Below are positions 26,000-38,574 of a stretch of DNA of 64,000 nt, piece by piece (the first letter of the stretch is position 1; the number at the start of each line of letters is the position of its first letter). Under the pieces are notes generated by a model that made no database searches, was not told the DNA's origin, and worked only from the letters and a program-made list of their open reading frames with translations. Made by a program: the position numbers and the translations under genes. Source of the stretch: Montifringilla adamsi (Eukaryota > Chordata > Aves > Passeriformes > Passeridae); assembly GCA_017590115.1 (NCBI GenBank), contig JAGGNK010003335.1:13226779-13290778 (forward strand). The letters run 5' to 3'.

Positions 26000-27130
26000 G
26001 GTGGAAAATCTAAATTTAGCAGGCGCAGTCAGGCTGTTCGCTCGGGCACGGCTCTGCTCCCACCCAGTGAAGGATTTTCGGTAGCAACCATCACCATGGT
26101 ATCACAGAGCCGCTGCTGTGCAGCGATTTTGCCAGTCCCTGTGGGTTTACTGGAACACTCGTGACATTTTAGGTGCAGGGAAGGGGCAGGTGGGTGGGAG
26201 GGATGTTTCTTAAAGCACCAGCTCCGGGAATCAAGGGAAGCGCAACTGCAGCACTTCACATTTTCTCTGTAAGAAGCACGTAGTCCTCCTGGATGCAGAG
26301 CTCAGGAGACGCAGAGCATCCTTGTCTGAGGGGAGGGAGGAGATTCTTGCACTGTCCCCCTAATTTTGAGGGGAATGAAGGGCTGAACCACAGCATTTGA
26401 GCTCCTGGAATTGGCTGTCGAGAGACAGTTTCACTTCCTGCCTCCGACTGTCGCAATGTCCGGGTTGCCAACAGAGAGAGCAAACATTTCTAATGTAATT
26501 TCCATGTTGATTTTTCAGCTGAGGCTCTTTTAACACCCTCTCCCCCTGGGCCTGTTCTGTTCTGTGTGTCTTTCCTGCTGCCCGTTCCCCGGCGATGACA
26601 AACCGCAAAGCGTTTCCCAAGAGCGAGAAATCCTCACAGGAATCATCTGTTGCAAGTCCTGTCTGACAAAACCGTGTCAGAGCTTTGGGGACTTTCTCTC
26701 TATTTTTAATTGAGTGCATCTTTTCCCTGGCATTTCCCCCTGCTGGCTCCTTCCATCCCTGCTAATACAGCAGATCTGGGATGGGAAGCAGTGCTCGTGC
26801 CAGGATGGGGAAGAGCTGTTGCTCCCACCTGATTCCCTGTGATGATTTTTATATAAAAGGTGCACACGGGGCTCCCTGTCTCCCTTTATTCCTCCCTCAC
26901 AATCAGCACTCTTGATTTAGTCCCTTTCTTATCGTGGCCTTGCAGTATCACATCTTGGCTTGGTATTTAGTCTTCCAGAGGCTTGAAAGGGCAGCTTCTC
27001 CTTGAGTTTATCAGCTCAGATGGGGGACGCTGCTTGATGGTTTGCCAGGGAGCTTCTGTGCCATGCCTTTTATGTCTCGATCGAGTCAGGGCGTTCTGTT
27101 TAATTAAAGAGATGGGGATACAAAAGGCTC
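26000..27130. promoter_or_regulatory. CpG-retaining unique block (candidate regulatory element)
   Basis: More CpG than the surrounding intergenic DNA, without repeats. Visible words include an RFX-like stretch TAGCAACCATCACCATGG (26082-26099), a RUNX-like AACCGCAAA (26601-26609), a palindrome CTCGATCGAG (27076-27085) and TTTAATTAAA (27099-27108). No coding exon or splice-paired frame was recognised. Confidence 0.35.
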
Positions 27131-29089
27131 CTCTTGGATAAAATCTGGGGGGGGGAGAGAATGTGCTACTGCCTCAGAGGGGAAGGGGGGATGGATTCCC
27201 AAAGCCAGCAGAGCCTGATGAGAGCTGAGGGCAGGGTAGCACGGCGTGGTTTAACAGAAGGGGAGGCAGCCGCTCTGCCAGCAGAAGCCTGTGAGCAGAG
27301 AGCCATGGAGCACAAAATTAACACACTGGCTCATCAGGAAATGTTAATGTGGGCAAGGTGGGGAATTGCTTCATATGGGCAAACAATCTGTGCAGGAGGG
27401 ATAAGCGCCATCAAAACCTGGTACAAATCTGGGCACGTTTCTCCAGAATCTGCCCTCTACCCTCAGCTTCAGGTTCAAGGCAGGAAACGCAAAGCCCTGA
27501 TGGTGTTAAATCCTTATGGCACAAAAACAACAAAACGTTTGGTTGAAATAGAACAAAATTAAGGAATCCAACAGGGCTTCTCTATAAATGATTAAGGCAC
27601 TGCTACACGGGTCCCAGGAGAGGAACTTTGCAGCTTGGAGTGAGTGGTTTGGACGAGCTGATTCTCTTCAGAACAGTCCCAAACACAAATATTAACTGCT
27701 AATGAACTCATGTCCTCTACAATTGCTAGCTCTGCTTTTGTCTGCCAACCTCTCCTGAAATTTAAATTGTTCTCCTCGACCTCCACCATTCCCCACTGGG
27801 AAATGGGTGTCCCCTAATGGAGACCTGGGACCAGCTCCACCCAGCCACCACCTCCCCTCTTTACCCATCACACAGGGCCTATTTCCCCTTTTGGAATGAT
27901 GGCAGGGGAGCCAAGATCCACATAACCTGATGCTGAACTTAGTCCCCTTCAATTTACAGTGCGCCTGGGAGGAGCAGAAGGTCCAGTGTTATGGATGTCT
28001 GACAGAGAGACTCCGATTTCAACATCCCAGATGAGCAACTGCTTTATAGCCTGCTCAAAGCCTGTCTGGATAGGGCCACAGGCAAGGTAATGCTCACAGA
28101 ACTTTTCAGGAAGAAGGCCAGAAGAACATTAAAAAGTAATTGAAAGGCCTCGGGGATCAGGGGAAGAGGAAGACAAGCTCAAAGAAACCAAGGAAAAAAC
28201 CCGAGGCACAGCAGTGTGTGAGTGCACTTGTCTGAAAAGCCCTAAAAAAGAGTCATGGTGAAGAAAGCAAGGAAACTGCCTCTGAAAGGATCCTTTGAAA
28301 TGGTAGCAGTGGCTGGGAAGCAGTAAATGGGAGGCACTGGGAAAAGGAGGGAGTTCAGCTGAAGGATGTGTCTCCAGATCCACCACAGCCTTGCCTCCCA
28401 GGTCAAAAACCACTTTAAGGAAAGGTGGAATGAATGTTACCAATGCAAAAATAACCCTAAAAATATTAAGAGCACACCATAGGCAGCACTTATTGTATGA
28501 AAGGAATGCTTCCTCTTCACCCAGAGAGACTTCAGAATTACACAGATGGTTCAAACATATCTATAGTATTGGTAGTAATTTAGAAATCTCTCTGGAGGAA
28601 AACAAGGTTTTAGCCTTTTTTTTTTCTTTCTTTCAAATGGCAGCGAGCTGAATTTTAAGGTGGAGTGAGTTTATTTCTGTCGTGGCTGACGCAGAGAAAG
28701 CTCCATCACCCACAGATAATGGCAGATGGTGAGCCGTGCCCAAATCCATCAGGCACAGGCCTCAAGTGGAGGTTCAGAGCAGGACTGGGGATGGCATTTC
28801 TCAATCAAAGGGCAGCCAGGATACAAAAATCCACGTGCTCCAAGCACCTCTGTGAGTGGCAGAGAAGCCTGTGAGCAGCCCAGAGGACAAAAGATGACAC
28901 GGGGTAAGAAAATGTCCGCTCAGTGTCCGACTGAGGGCTGGTTTTATCCCAGTCCCTGCAAACCCACTGGTACATCATTATGGTGGATGAACATGGCTCA
29001 ACAGAGCTGATAATCCCGTGCCCACGGTGCTGTTGCAGAGGGTAAAACATTTTCTGGAGGTGGTGGAGGGGACTCTGAGGCACCATATG
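27131..29089. other. Gene-free stretch between candidate regulatory blocks
   Basis: Unique sequence with no recognised repeat. A + strand open frame of 142 residues (27134-27562) has no recognisable family resemblance. Confidence 0.6.
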
Positions 29090-29740
29090 GTCTCCTGCAG
29101 CCCTTGCTCGGCGCCCAGGCTCGTGCTCTCATGTGACACCCCATTAGCGAGTCACACGGAGCAGAAAGCAATTTTATGGCCAGATCCTGCTCTTAGAAGC
29201 TATGATGACTAAACTAGCTAATCAAATCAGCATAAATTTGCAAACACCGTTTTAGCAGCTGCGGCCGTAAATATCATCAGCAGAACGCGAATAATCGCGA
29301 GCGCACACGAGGAGTTGAGTAATGGGCTCCCAATGGGCGTCGGAGCCATCAGCCGCTGCCTGGCAACTCGGGGAGGGGGCGAGGGGGCCACGCTGCTGAG
29401 CCTGGAACAGCAGATGCAGCTATCACGACAAAGCAGCGAGAGCACACACGCCAGAAAAGGGGAAAAAAGCAAAAAATTAAAAAAAAAAAATCATTTACGG
29501 AGACAAACGAGCGTGGTGCGTGCCCCCGTTCCCGCCCCACGTGTGCGTGCTCTGTGTGGAGGGATGTGTTTCAGCCTTCCCAAAGTGACTCATTTGGCAT
29601 TTTCCAGGGACCTGCAAGAACCTCCCCGCACACACGTTCCCGTTTTGTCAACAAGCCATAAAAATAATCAGCCGAGGTGAAATTCGCTGCGAACACAGAC
29701 ACCGGGGCTAAATTTGTTTTTAATTTGTGCCAGCTCCCGC
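29090..29740. promoter_or_regulatory. CpG-rich, TAAT-rich block (candidate enhancer or alternative promoter)
   Basis: Many CpGs survive in a sequence that also has homeodomain-type words: CTAGCTAATCAAATCAGC, AACGCGAATAATCGCGAGCG (29284-29303), GGCCGTAAATATCATC and CTAATGGGAGC. CpG is depleted elsewhere in the intergenic part, so retention suggests low methylation or constraint. No coding potential, TATA box or ZNF143-type motif is apparent. Confidence 0.4.
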
Positions 29741-32700
29741 TAATGGGAGCTGGGCTGCGCAGAGCTCCCGGCACGAACAAAGGGGAGAGGGGAAAAGCTG
29801 CTGGGATGAGCAGCCTCCACCTCCCCTCTGGTGAGGAGCAGCAGCTCGTGGTCCCTGAGCAGATGGAGCAGGGCTGGAATGGGCACGGCCAGAGCGGAAG
29901 GATTGTCCCATGTCCCTGTGCCAAGGGCCCCCGGGAGCAGGCGGCTGGAGGCACGGCCAGCTCGGCCACCAGCACAGGGAAGAGGCTTTTGGGGCTCAGA
30001 GAGTTGAATGGAGCTCCCTGCACCTGCCAGCAGGAATCTGGCTCAGCCAAATAGATATATTTGCAAAAAAAAAAAAAAACACCCAAAAAAAATTGCAGGG
30101 GAAAAAAGACCAGCAGTGATGTCTTTTTGGTAGGCTGGTAAAAGCACTTGGCTGGTGTGGAACATATCCTGGCCTGATGAGGATATCCCACCGGCTCTGA
30201 GGAAAACCCAGAGGGTAGGACAAACATTGTGCTGCATAAAGGTAAAGCAAGTTTGCTGGAATCATCAAAATCTCGTGGAGAAAAGGCCCAAATGTGGGGA
30301 TGTTTACACAGCAGTCATTACAGCTCACACCGATAAAGCAATTTCTAGCTGAGCTCTAAAGCCAATCTGCAGCAGTGCAGAAACCAAAGTGAACAAGGAA
30401 TGAGAGCATTTCCAAGTTTCCAAGGAGCTGGCAGCCCAGCCTGGGCTTCATCTTGCTGTAACCAGGAATGTTGCTTGGAGATTAAAATGTGGAGATACCC
30501 CAGGCTGCTGCTTTAAAGGTTCCTTATACCCAAATCATGGTTTGCTGTATTTTATTGGTCATGGTGATTATCAGGATTATTATTATATTTCACTTCCAAA
30601 AGACTGTGCTGTGCCCAGCAGAGGGGCAGCCTTTCTCAGCTCATAAATCAGATTTGAAGACACAGAATTCCCTGAGTAACTGGCAGATGTGGTGGACCAA
30701 CACAAATGAACGTGATAGATTCACTGTGCTTAGAAAATGGAGCTAAAAGGGGAAAGAAAAAAAGCTCTTCCCTGGCAAGAAGCAAAAGGGCAAGTGACAG
30801 AGCACCTTGACACATCAAAGGAACACATCAAAGGCAGGGGTGGTGCCACGTGCTGGTTCCTGTGCTCATGGCAGCCTCAGTTGATGCCAGGAAAGCACTG
30901 TGTGCACAGAGCATCCCAGTAAATGTGTGGAAACACCCGGAATAAGAACGGGAAAAGACCAGAAACTAGCTCAGGGGCTCGAGCTGCCTCCCATACCAGC
31001 ACTCAGGTGTGTCCCTCAGCAGCTTTCCCCAGAGAAGGTCTGTGGTTTGCGTTTGTTTGTTCACTTGTGCAGCATTTTCAGTAACCTCTGTCCTCCTACA
31101 GGGGAGTTTTCCAGCAGTGTCTCTCCAGCAATGCTGTTGGTTACCCACTGACCTGAAACACTCCAAAGCTTTGTGCTCCTGGCACCAGCTGGGAATGAGA
31201 TGGAGAGAGAAGAGCTGCATGTCTGGGTGCAGAAAAGGACTCTGGGCAGTCAGAACTAGGCTCAAGCAGCACAACCAGCAGTGATATTTCTCCAGAACAC
31301 AGACATAATTTGGAACAAAGGGATGCACTCACCATGTTGAGCTCAATCCCAAAATACACACCAAGGTCTCAGTCCAAGGCAGCACAGCCACCACGAGCCA
31401 GATCCATCATGAATAACCAATTTCTCCTTAAAAAACCACACCCCAGTAACCAAAGCCAAGGTGGAGAATTACTGTCAGAACCAGTACAAACTCTGGAACA
31501 TGGTTTAAAGCCTTTTTTCAGGGTCCAGAAAATCCCAGCTTGCTCTTCCCTGTGCTTCACTGCAGCATCAGCCTCTTGTCTGCACTGTGGCTGGGGCCAG
31601 GGCCAGGAGGTGCCAGCTACTACAAAAGATTGCTCTCCTGCTATTCCTGGTTTGATCCAAAACAAAACACGCTGGAAATTTTGGAAGAACATCTGTTCCC
31701 ATCAAGCATCCAGCCCAAGCCTCCCAGACCAACGAGCTCTGGGTAATTCAGTGGAAAAGCGAGGGAACATCTCAATTCGGAGATGCAGAATTTTTGGCAG
31801 CGTTTGCTGCTCTTTGCTGTGTACACAGAAAGCCTCTCCTTTGTGCACACAAGCAGCTCAGTTCAGGGCCTTTCAGGGAGAGGAAAAAAAAGCTGCCTTT
31901 CCCATCCACATTTTTCCCTAAGAGACATAAACATGAAGGATACGTTCACCAATTTTGAGAATGCTCACACTGATTAATTGATTAATGGGCTTCTTTGGGG
32001 GGGGGCGGGGGGGGGAAGTAGGATTGTTACTTCTTTCAGTTAAAAAGAGCATCCAGAACATCTCCCAGCCCAAGAGCTGCCACAAGGCCTCACGTGACAG
32101 GATCCTGCCCAGACTGCAGCCTCGGGTTCAGGAGATAACAAACCCTTTCTGTGGCTGCCCGTGCCTTCAGGCAGGGCATGACTTGGAGCAAGCCCACCCA
32201 CAGCAAGCAGCAGGTCTGTGAGGAGCAGCCCGGCCACGGGGCCATGTGATACCTCCCCCTTCCAGGGGGTTTGGAAAGCCAAGCATCCTCGAGCTGCTGT
32301 CGTCTCCAGCCAGACCAAATCCCTCCGTTTGAACTCTCCCCTGCCCCAAGACTGCTGTCCAGCTGAAGTGTGCAGGGACAGCTTTTCCTGGGATTCCAGA
32401 AGTCCCAGACTGCATGAGGTCTGCATATTGCCCCACTGCTGCAGAGACACGGTGCATAAAGCAGTAATTTGTGGTCTTAGCTTAGAGCTGAAATAGATAC
32501 GACAAACAAAGCAAGAGAAAATCTACTGCAGTTCCCATTCTGGTGTGAAAGCACTGAAAAACATAGAGGGAATCTCAGCTGTAGCTACAGCTCCAGGATG
32601 GCTGCAGTTCTGCTGTACAGCCAGAATCACAGCCAGGCCCATGCAGGCAGACGGGACGAGCAGAGTAAAGCTGCCTCCATCTACCCTACCCCTGGAGCTG

Positions 32701-34308
32701 TGTCTGACGAGCAGTTCACAACCAGCGCCCAAAGATAAACCTAAATTAGGTGACAGTTTACCTCCAAATGCCATAAACTCTCACAGTTTAGGAAGGGGTT
32801 CCCCGACCTTCTCCTTCATCCCCACGAGGGGCTGAAGGCTGGAGTTGGGTCACACTGGGACCAAGAGAAGGGGTTGGTGGGTCAGAACCCCCATTTTCCA
32901 CACCAAACCTCCTGTGAGGCCCAGCTGGTGGAGCAGGGGGGTCTCCTCTGCTCTCTGCCCATTGCCGTGACCAGGGAGCACACGATGAGGAGGATTAATC
33001 CTAAGTGAATCCTGAATAAAAAAAAAAGAGGGGTTCCTGCAACATCCCATTTAGAGAGAGGTGCACACAGCAAAGTCATCTGCTTCACACTCCATATTTT
33101 TTTCCCAGCAGCAGGAAAAAGGATTTCCTGTCACCTCCTAAATCATCAGAGCTTCTTGCCTGCCTGTTTCAAGCACAGCTTTATTATCCCTTACATCAAC
33201 TTCTGTGGGCACGGTCCTTTTCTTGTAAGAGAATACCAGAGTTTGAAGTTCCACGTGTTGGGGTTTTTTTGTTGGTTTTTGTTTTCTTCATCCACTCTGG
33301 TTTTGTTTCATTTTTTTCCTGGTAGGGGAACCAGTGACATTTCAAAGCAGCACATTTGCTGTATGGTCACTCAGAAAAAATTGAGGTCCTGTCTCTGCAC
33401 TTTCCCTCAGAAAACGCCTCCCGAGCTTGCGGCGCCACAAAAAAGAAAATCTGATTTCACAGCAGCACAAAGACACAAATTACTCCAAAGCAAGGCCGTG
33501 CAAAATAAAACCTACCATTAAATCCAAGAGGCTGAAATCAGGAGATCCCATCTCTGATTATCCCCGCTCCCCAACAGAAGCTTTGCCCAGGCTGGAGCTG
33601 CCGGGTCACGTCCATTATTTTCTCACACAAACCATTAACCCAAGCAGGATCACCCATGGGGCATCCTGAGCACAAATGCAAAAGGCTTTGACATGGCACG
33701 GTTTTAATGCTCACACACAGCAATATCTGCTCACAACAGGGGTAAGTGCCCAGGTATTGCTCTGGGCTGGAAAAGCATCTCAGAGCAGAGGCACAGAGGT
33801 TTTGGTGGCTCCTGTTCACCCCTGCCTGTGCTTGGCACTCTGAGGCTGAAGGCAGCCCACACTCCCATCTCACAGCCTCCCAAATTTCAGGCCTGGGAGG
33901 GTTTCACCACCACTGCAGCTGTGGGAGGGTGGATGCAGAGAGGTCAGGGAGTGGGACAGTCGTGCTTCGCTCAGGTTGGAAACAAAAGGAGTAAAACCAA
34001 GTTGGAGCACAAGCTGGTCTCCACCCAAAGCAAAGCCATATGCAGCCCGGCTCAGGAATGAGAACTATGCAGCCAGAGGTTTCCTCTAGTTATTGTTTTG
34101 GGTTTGGGCTGCAGTGGGCAGGGAGGGGAGGAACAAAAACACAGAGGGTGAGGGAAAGGAGCCGAAACCCAGCAGAGCCACGAGAGCCTCAGCCTGACCT
34201 CGAGGCCTGGTTTCGGGGTAGGGCTGGAGGCAGGGATGCTCTGAGCAGTGATTCCCTCAGCCCCACTGCTCCTGCTGGCCCTGAGCTCAGCTGCACCTGC
34301 CAGCAGCT
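29741..34308. other. Gene-free stretch
   Basis: Unique sequence with an A15 tract (30065-30079), a short direct repeat ACACATCAAAGG near 30.8 kb and the G9-C-G9 tract at 32.0 kb. No gene or dated transposon was recognised. Confidence 0.65.
31997..32015 (+). repeat. G-rich tract G9-C-G9
   Basis: Nine G, one C, nine G. It can in principle fold as an intramolecular G-quadruplex. It is isolated in AT-balanced unique sequence with no promoter features around it. Confidence 0.9.
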
Positions 34309-34700
34309 TGTGACACACCCGGGCTGTGTGACACCCCTGGTTGTGTGACACCTGTGGCTGTGTGACACCCCTGGTTGTGTGACACTTGTGGCCATGTGAC
34401 ACTCCTGTGTGCCACCCACATCTGTGTGACACTTGTGGCTGTGTGACACTCCTGTGTGTGTGACATTACTGTCTGTGACACCTGTGACTGTGTGACATCC
34501 CTATCTGTGTGATACCCATGCCTATGTGACACTCCTGGTTGTGTGACACCCATGGCTGTGTGACACCCCTGTCTGTGTGACACCTGTGACTGTGTGACAC
34601 CTGTGACTGTGTCACCTCCCCATCTGTGTGACATCTCTGTCAGTGTGACACTCCTGTCTGTGTGACCCCCCCCGTCTGTGTGACACCTACATGTGACATC
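34309..34700 (+). repeat. Minisatellite, 17-bp unit, about 23 copies
   Basis: The unit is TGTGTGACACCCCTGGT with variants; the GTGTGACA part is best kept and the last seven bases vary. A few units are 15 bp long. Because 17 is not a multiple of three, the - strand stays open as a 17-residue pseudo-repeat rich in VTQ and SH, which is not a real protein. Confidence 0.95.
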
Positions 34701-37566
34701 AGTTTGATTTGCACTGACACCCATCAATTTGGCACATTCACTACACAGCAGAGCAGACATGGCAATATCTAAACAGGAACTGTATTAAAAAGATCAAACT
34801 CCAGTAGAATTCTTTTCCCCACAAAGATATGCTCAGGAAGACCCCAGATTTTCAGCTTTCCATTTTGATACAAAAGATGCAACCCAAAGCACGTGGTGTG
34901 CTGGGTGAGAGGTGCTATAATTTCTCTTTCCCTCTTGTCCAGATTCAGCCAAACATTGTTTCAGCCCCATTTACAGACATTCTGTAAATCCCTGACTCCT
35001 TTCCAGACCTGCTGGGAATGCTGGGCTGTGGAGATTCATGGACATTGACCTCTTAACTAATAAGCTTCGTGCAATCTGTGCCTAAAATCAGAGGTAAGGG
35101 ATTGCAGTGTTACTGCCCAGCATGTCCTTCCAATATTCCCTGAGCACCCAGCAAGCACAGCAGTATTTCACCAGCTCCCTGTGCTCCTCACCCCAGCTCC
35201 TGGCTTTTTTTGGTGCAGACAGGAGGGATTCAAGGAGCTGTGGTTTTGTAAGTAAGCTGATTTTAGCTCAAACTGCCAAGGAAATGGGTATTTTCACTTT
35301 CTCCCTGCTCCTGTCCCTACCTTTTGTCCTTCTGTTGGCATGAGCATCAGCCAAGGCAGGGAACTGATCCAGCTGGAAACTGTCTGCTTGTCTTTTTCCC
35401 TTTCTGTTGGGTTAGTTTTCAGAAGGATCAGATTCCTAATCTGGCAGATCGCTCAAGAGCTGATTTTGGCACCAGAGAGAACACATGACCCAACAGCAGG
35501 GACTGAGGTCAGCTGAAACCAAGCCTAAACCCACGCCCACGGAGAACACCCGTGGCCCACCCTGTGCCCACCCAGGCAAAGATCCTCTGCCTGCTCAGGA
35601 GGCTCTTTCCACGCTCCTGTTCAGCTTCCAGAGGGGAACAGGCATTTTTGGGTAATGCTGAGCTGGGACTTCCCCTCCCTACCTGCTCCACCTGCACGGC
35701 CCTTGCCACTGCTCTGCTTCCTTTAAGAAAAAGTCCAGGGCTCCACTCCAGCTTTGCAGAATATCTTCCTTTAGGCAGCACCATGCCACTAGGCAGGGAT
35801 TTCTGTGCCCATGACCACTTGTGTATTCACCACAGCCATGTGTAAGTTGTGCTTGTGCATGCCCTGGGCAGATGCATGCAAGCACAGAGCTAAAATATCC
35901 CCAAAATATTCTGGTTCCCACAGGCTGGGAATGGGCTGTGCTGCTGTGAACTATTACTACCAAGCACAGGGTGTTTCTATGGCTACACCTTGCCTGGATT
36001 TCAGTGCTGCTTTCAGCAACACATTCACCCTGTCTGTCTGTCTGTCTCTCCCTCACACACACAAACCAAACATCCCTTCTCTCCTCACTCAGCCCTCCCT
36101 TCCACTCCAAATAACACCTCTGCTCTTCCTCCCACACACAGCTATAAATTCAGTGTGGCTGTTTCTTGGGAAGAGGGGGCAAAGATTCTGATCCAAACTG
36201 CCCCCAAATGCCAGCAATCCCACAGCAATCTCCTGATCCTCCAGCCTCATTTCCAGCAAAGCTGGGCCTGGACATATTTACTGGAGATCTTTCAGGTTCC
36301 TTATGGAGGCACAGAACCAAGAGCAGGCAGACCCCTGAGCTGTTCCCAGAAATCTGGACACCTGCCCTGCTGAGGGGGAATAAATAAGAAAATCTCTCCC
36401 AGGAAGGCTGGAATCAGGAGCCATGAGCAGAGGGGGTCAGCAGTCCCCTGGCCCCAAGGTGACTCGCTGAAATGAAGATCTGGGCTGGATGTTGGGGAAA
36501 ATGCTAATGGCTGGGAGCAGCTCATGTCAAGCTGAATAAATCCCCTGCTCTCAGTTCTGAAACACAATGGCACATGAATGACTAAGCAATTTTGATAACA
36601 ATTCAATGGACAAATGTCAGCTTGCTTTGATTAAACATTACTTGTGGAGCTGTTTCAGGGCAGCTAAAGACACATCAGCCTGTCTGTCTCACCCCAGCCC
36701 TCCCAGCCAGGGCAGAGAGACATTTATTTCACAACAACTACAACTGATTTTTTTTTTACAAAGCAATTGGAACTCCTGTAACATCTGAACTAAGTCTAGA
36801 TTTATGGAAGTAGAGCTGGGAAAATAAAAAAAAAAAAGCAAATAAAAAGCAAAATAGCCTCTCTCTGTTTTAAGACCCGAGTTGCACTTCTGCCTTTCTC
36901 CATCAGTTATCCCTTGCCACAGTAATAACATGGTCCAGTTTGGAGATACAGGTGGAACAAATCCATGTCATTTCCACATATATTCTTTAGTATTTGCAGT
37001 ACTGAAATAAAACTCCTCTAGCATGGGGTTAGTCCAGAAAAACAGTTCAGTTTATGAATGTGGCTGAAACATGCACCAATGCTTCCACTTGCTGCAGCTC
37101 TAACCCATTTTTAGTTGTTTCTATCTGTGCTCTAGGTCAGCCCTTTACAAAACAACAACCCCTGCTTTCATTTTTGCAGAGCACATTTCGGTGAGCAGCT
37201 TTTGCCCTTGTGGAGCTTGTACCTTGCCAAGCTCCCAAAGCCAGGTCTGGGTGCTGAGGGGAAGAACCTCAGCCTCACAGCCAGGCTGCTCCCCTTGTCT
37301 CCAGTCAGTTGTGAAATGAGCTGCTCAGCACTGCATCCGTAATGGGCACTGCAGTGCAGATGGCAAAAGCACAGTCACAACTCTGCTGTGCCTCTGCCAA
37401 GAGCCCTGGGTGATGCAGCAGAGCAGCTCGGAGAAATGAGGAGGGGAAGAGAGGCTGCTCCTCCTGAGGCATTTTCACCTTCCTGTCCATACAAGAGGAT
37501 CTTTGGTGCAGCAACAGCACAGAACGATGGCCAGAAGGTCCTGAGTGAAATCCTCTGCACTGCAGG
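34701..37566. other. Gene-free stretch between two minisatellites
   Basis: Unique sequence with the (TGTC)4 microsatellite at 36.03 kb and A-rich tracts near 36.83 kb. No gene was recognised. Confidence 0.65.
36031..36064. repeat. (TGTC)4 and CA microsatellite
   Basis: Four perfect TGTC units are followed by a CA run in a pyrimidine-rich stretch. Confidence 0.85.
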
Positions 37567-37808
37567 CTGTGGGATTGAGGATCCCAGCCTGTGGGGTTGA
37601 GGATTCCACCCCGTGGGGTTGAGGATTCCAGCCTGTGGGGTTGAGGATCCCAGCCTGTGGGGCTGAGGATTCCACCCCGTGGGGTTGAGGATCCCAGCCT
37701 GTGGGGTTGAGGATTCCACCCTGTGGGGTTGAGGATCCCACGCTGTGGGATTGAGGATTCCACGCTGTGGGATTGAGGATTCCAGCCTGTGGGGTTGAGG
37801 ATTACACC
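37567..37808 (+). repeat. Minisatellite, 22-bp unit, exactly 11 copies
   Basis: Eleven consecutive 22-bp units without any indel fill 242 bp. Each begins CyGTGGGGTTGAGGAT or a one-base variant and ends TCCCAGC, TTCCACC or similar. Low divergence suggests recent expansion or homogenisation. The - strand open frame through it is an artefact of the repeat. Confidence 0.95.
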
Positions 37809-38574
37809 CTGGGATCAGTGCTAGGCTGTGCTTCAGTGATGCTCATTGCCTTGGAACTGGGAGAACACAAGAATCTCCCAGCCCTCTGCTGCACAGATCT
37901 CTTGGTCACTAAGAAGGAAAATAGACCCTTGCAAATGTCCTCAGTCACCACCAGTCCCAGGGGCCTCATTACTGCCCTTGACCTCAGTCTAGGACAGTGA
38001 GTGATAATGTTATTTCTCCAATTTCACTCTCAACTGAGTCCCTTGGCTGCTTTCCTTTCTCCTGGGCTGGGAACGAGCCTGTGGAAGCAATCTGCCCTTG
38101 TACAGGGTAAATCTGTGAACCTGAGCTGTTCCTTGAGTTGTGACAATTGGCAGATGCTGCATCCTGCAGGCAGACACCTCAGAGGAGACATCCACACCAA
38201 GAACATAGAAAATTCACAGGGACAACGACCACATGTTTGTACATGGGTGTGGGCACACACAGAGCAAATAACTAAAAGTCAGGAGAGTCCTGCTTGCCCC
38301 TGGCTGCAAAAAGGAATTCTCAGCTGATCTTTGCAGCTCCCATTCTAGAGCACAAAACCACTTGCAAAATCACCAGGCTGGCCCTTGCAGCTTTGCTGTT
38401 CTCAGTATTCTCTGAGAGTTCCCTCTGATTTGCTTTATTAGAGAAACCCACTCAAAGGGATTTGTGTGCATGCTCAGCTTGATTTGTGAACTCCAACAGG
38501 AGGGGCAGCCAGTAAAATTAATGAGGTTCTGGGCAAATGATTGCCCATGCAGACCCACAGACATAAAGCATTAA

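Noticed and set aside
29571..30227. 218-residue open frame on the - strand
   Set aside because: Includes translated homopolymer (FFF run from the A15 tract), has no recognisable domain and overlaps open frames on the other strand.
31310..31921. 203-residue open frame on the + strand
   Set aside because: Composition is not protein-like, no family resemblance, and similar-length frames exist on the opposite strand.
34287..34760. 157-residue repeat protein on the - strand
   Set aside because: Pure translation of the 17-bp minisatellite; the open frame follows from the repeat lacking stops, not from selection.
37305..37763. Repeat protein with ILNPTGW motifs on the - strand
   Set aside because: Translation of the 22-bp minisatellite, open in all three - frames, so not evidence for a gene.
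34309..37808. CRISPR-like arrays
   Set aside because: The repeats are direct tandem units without unique spacers and the sequence is vertebrate.
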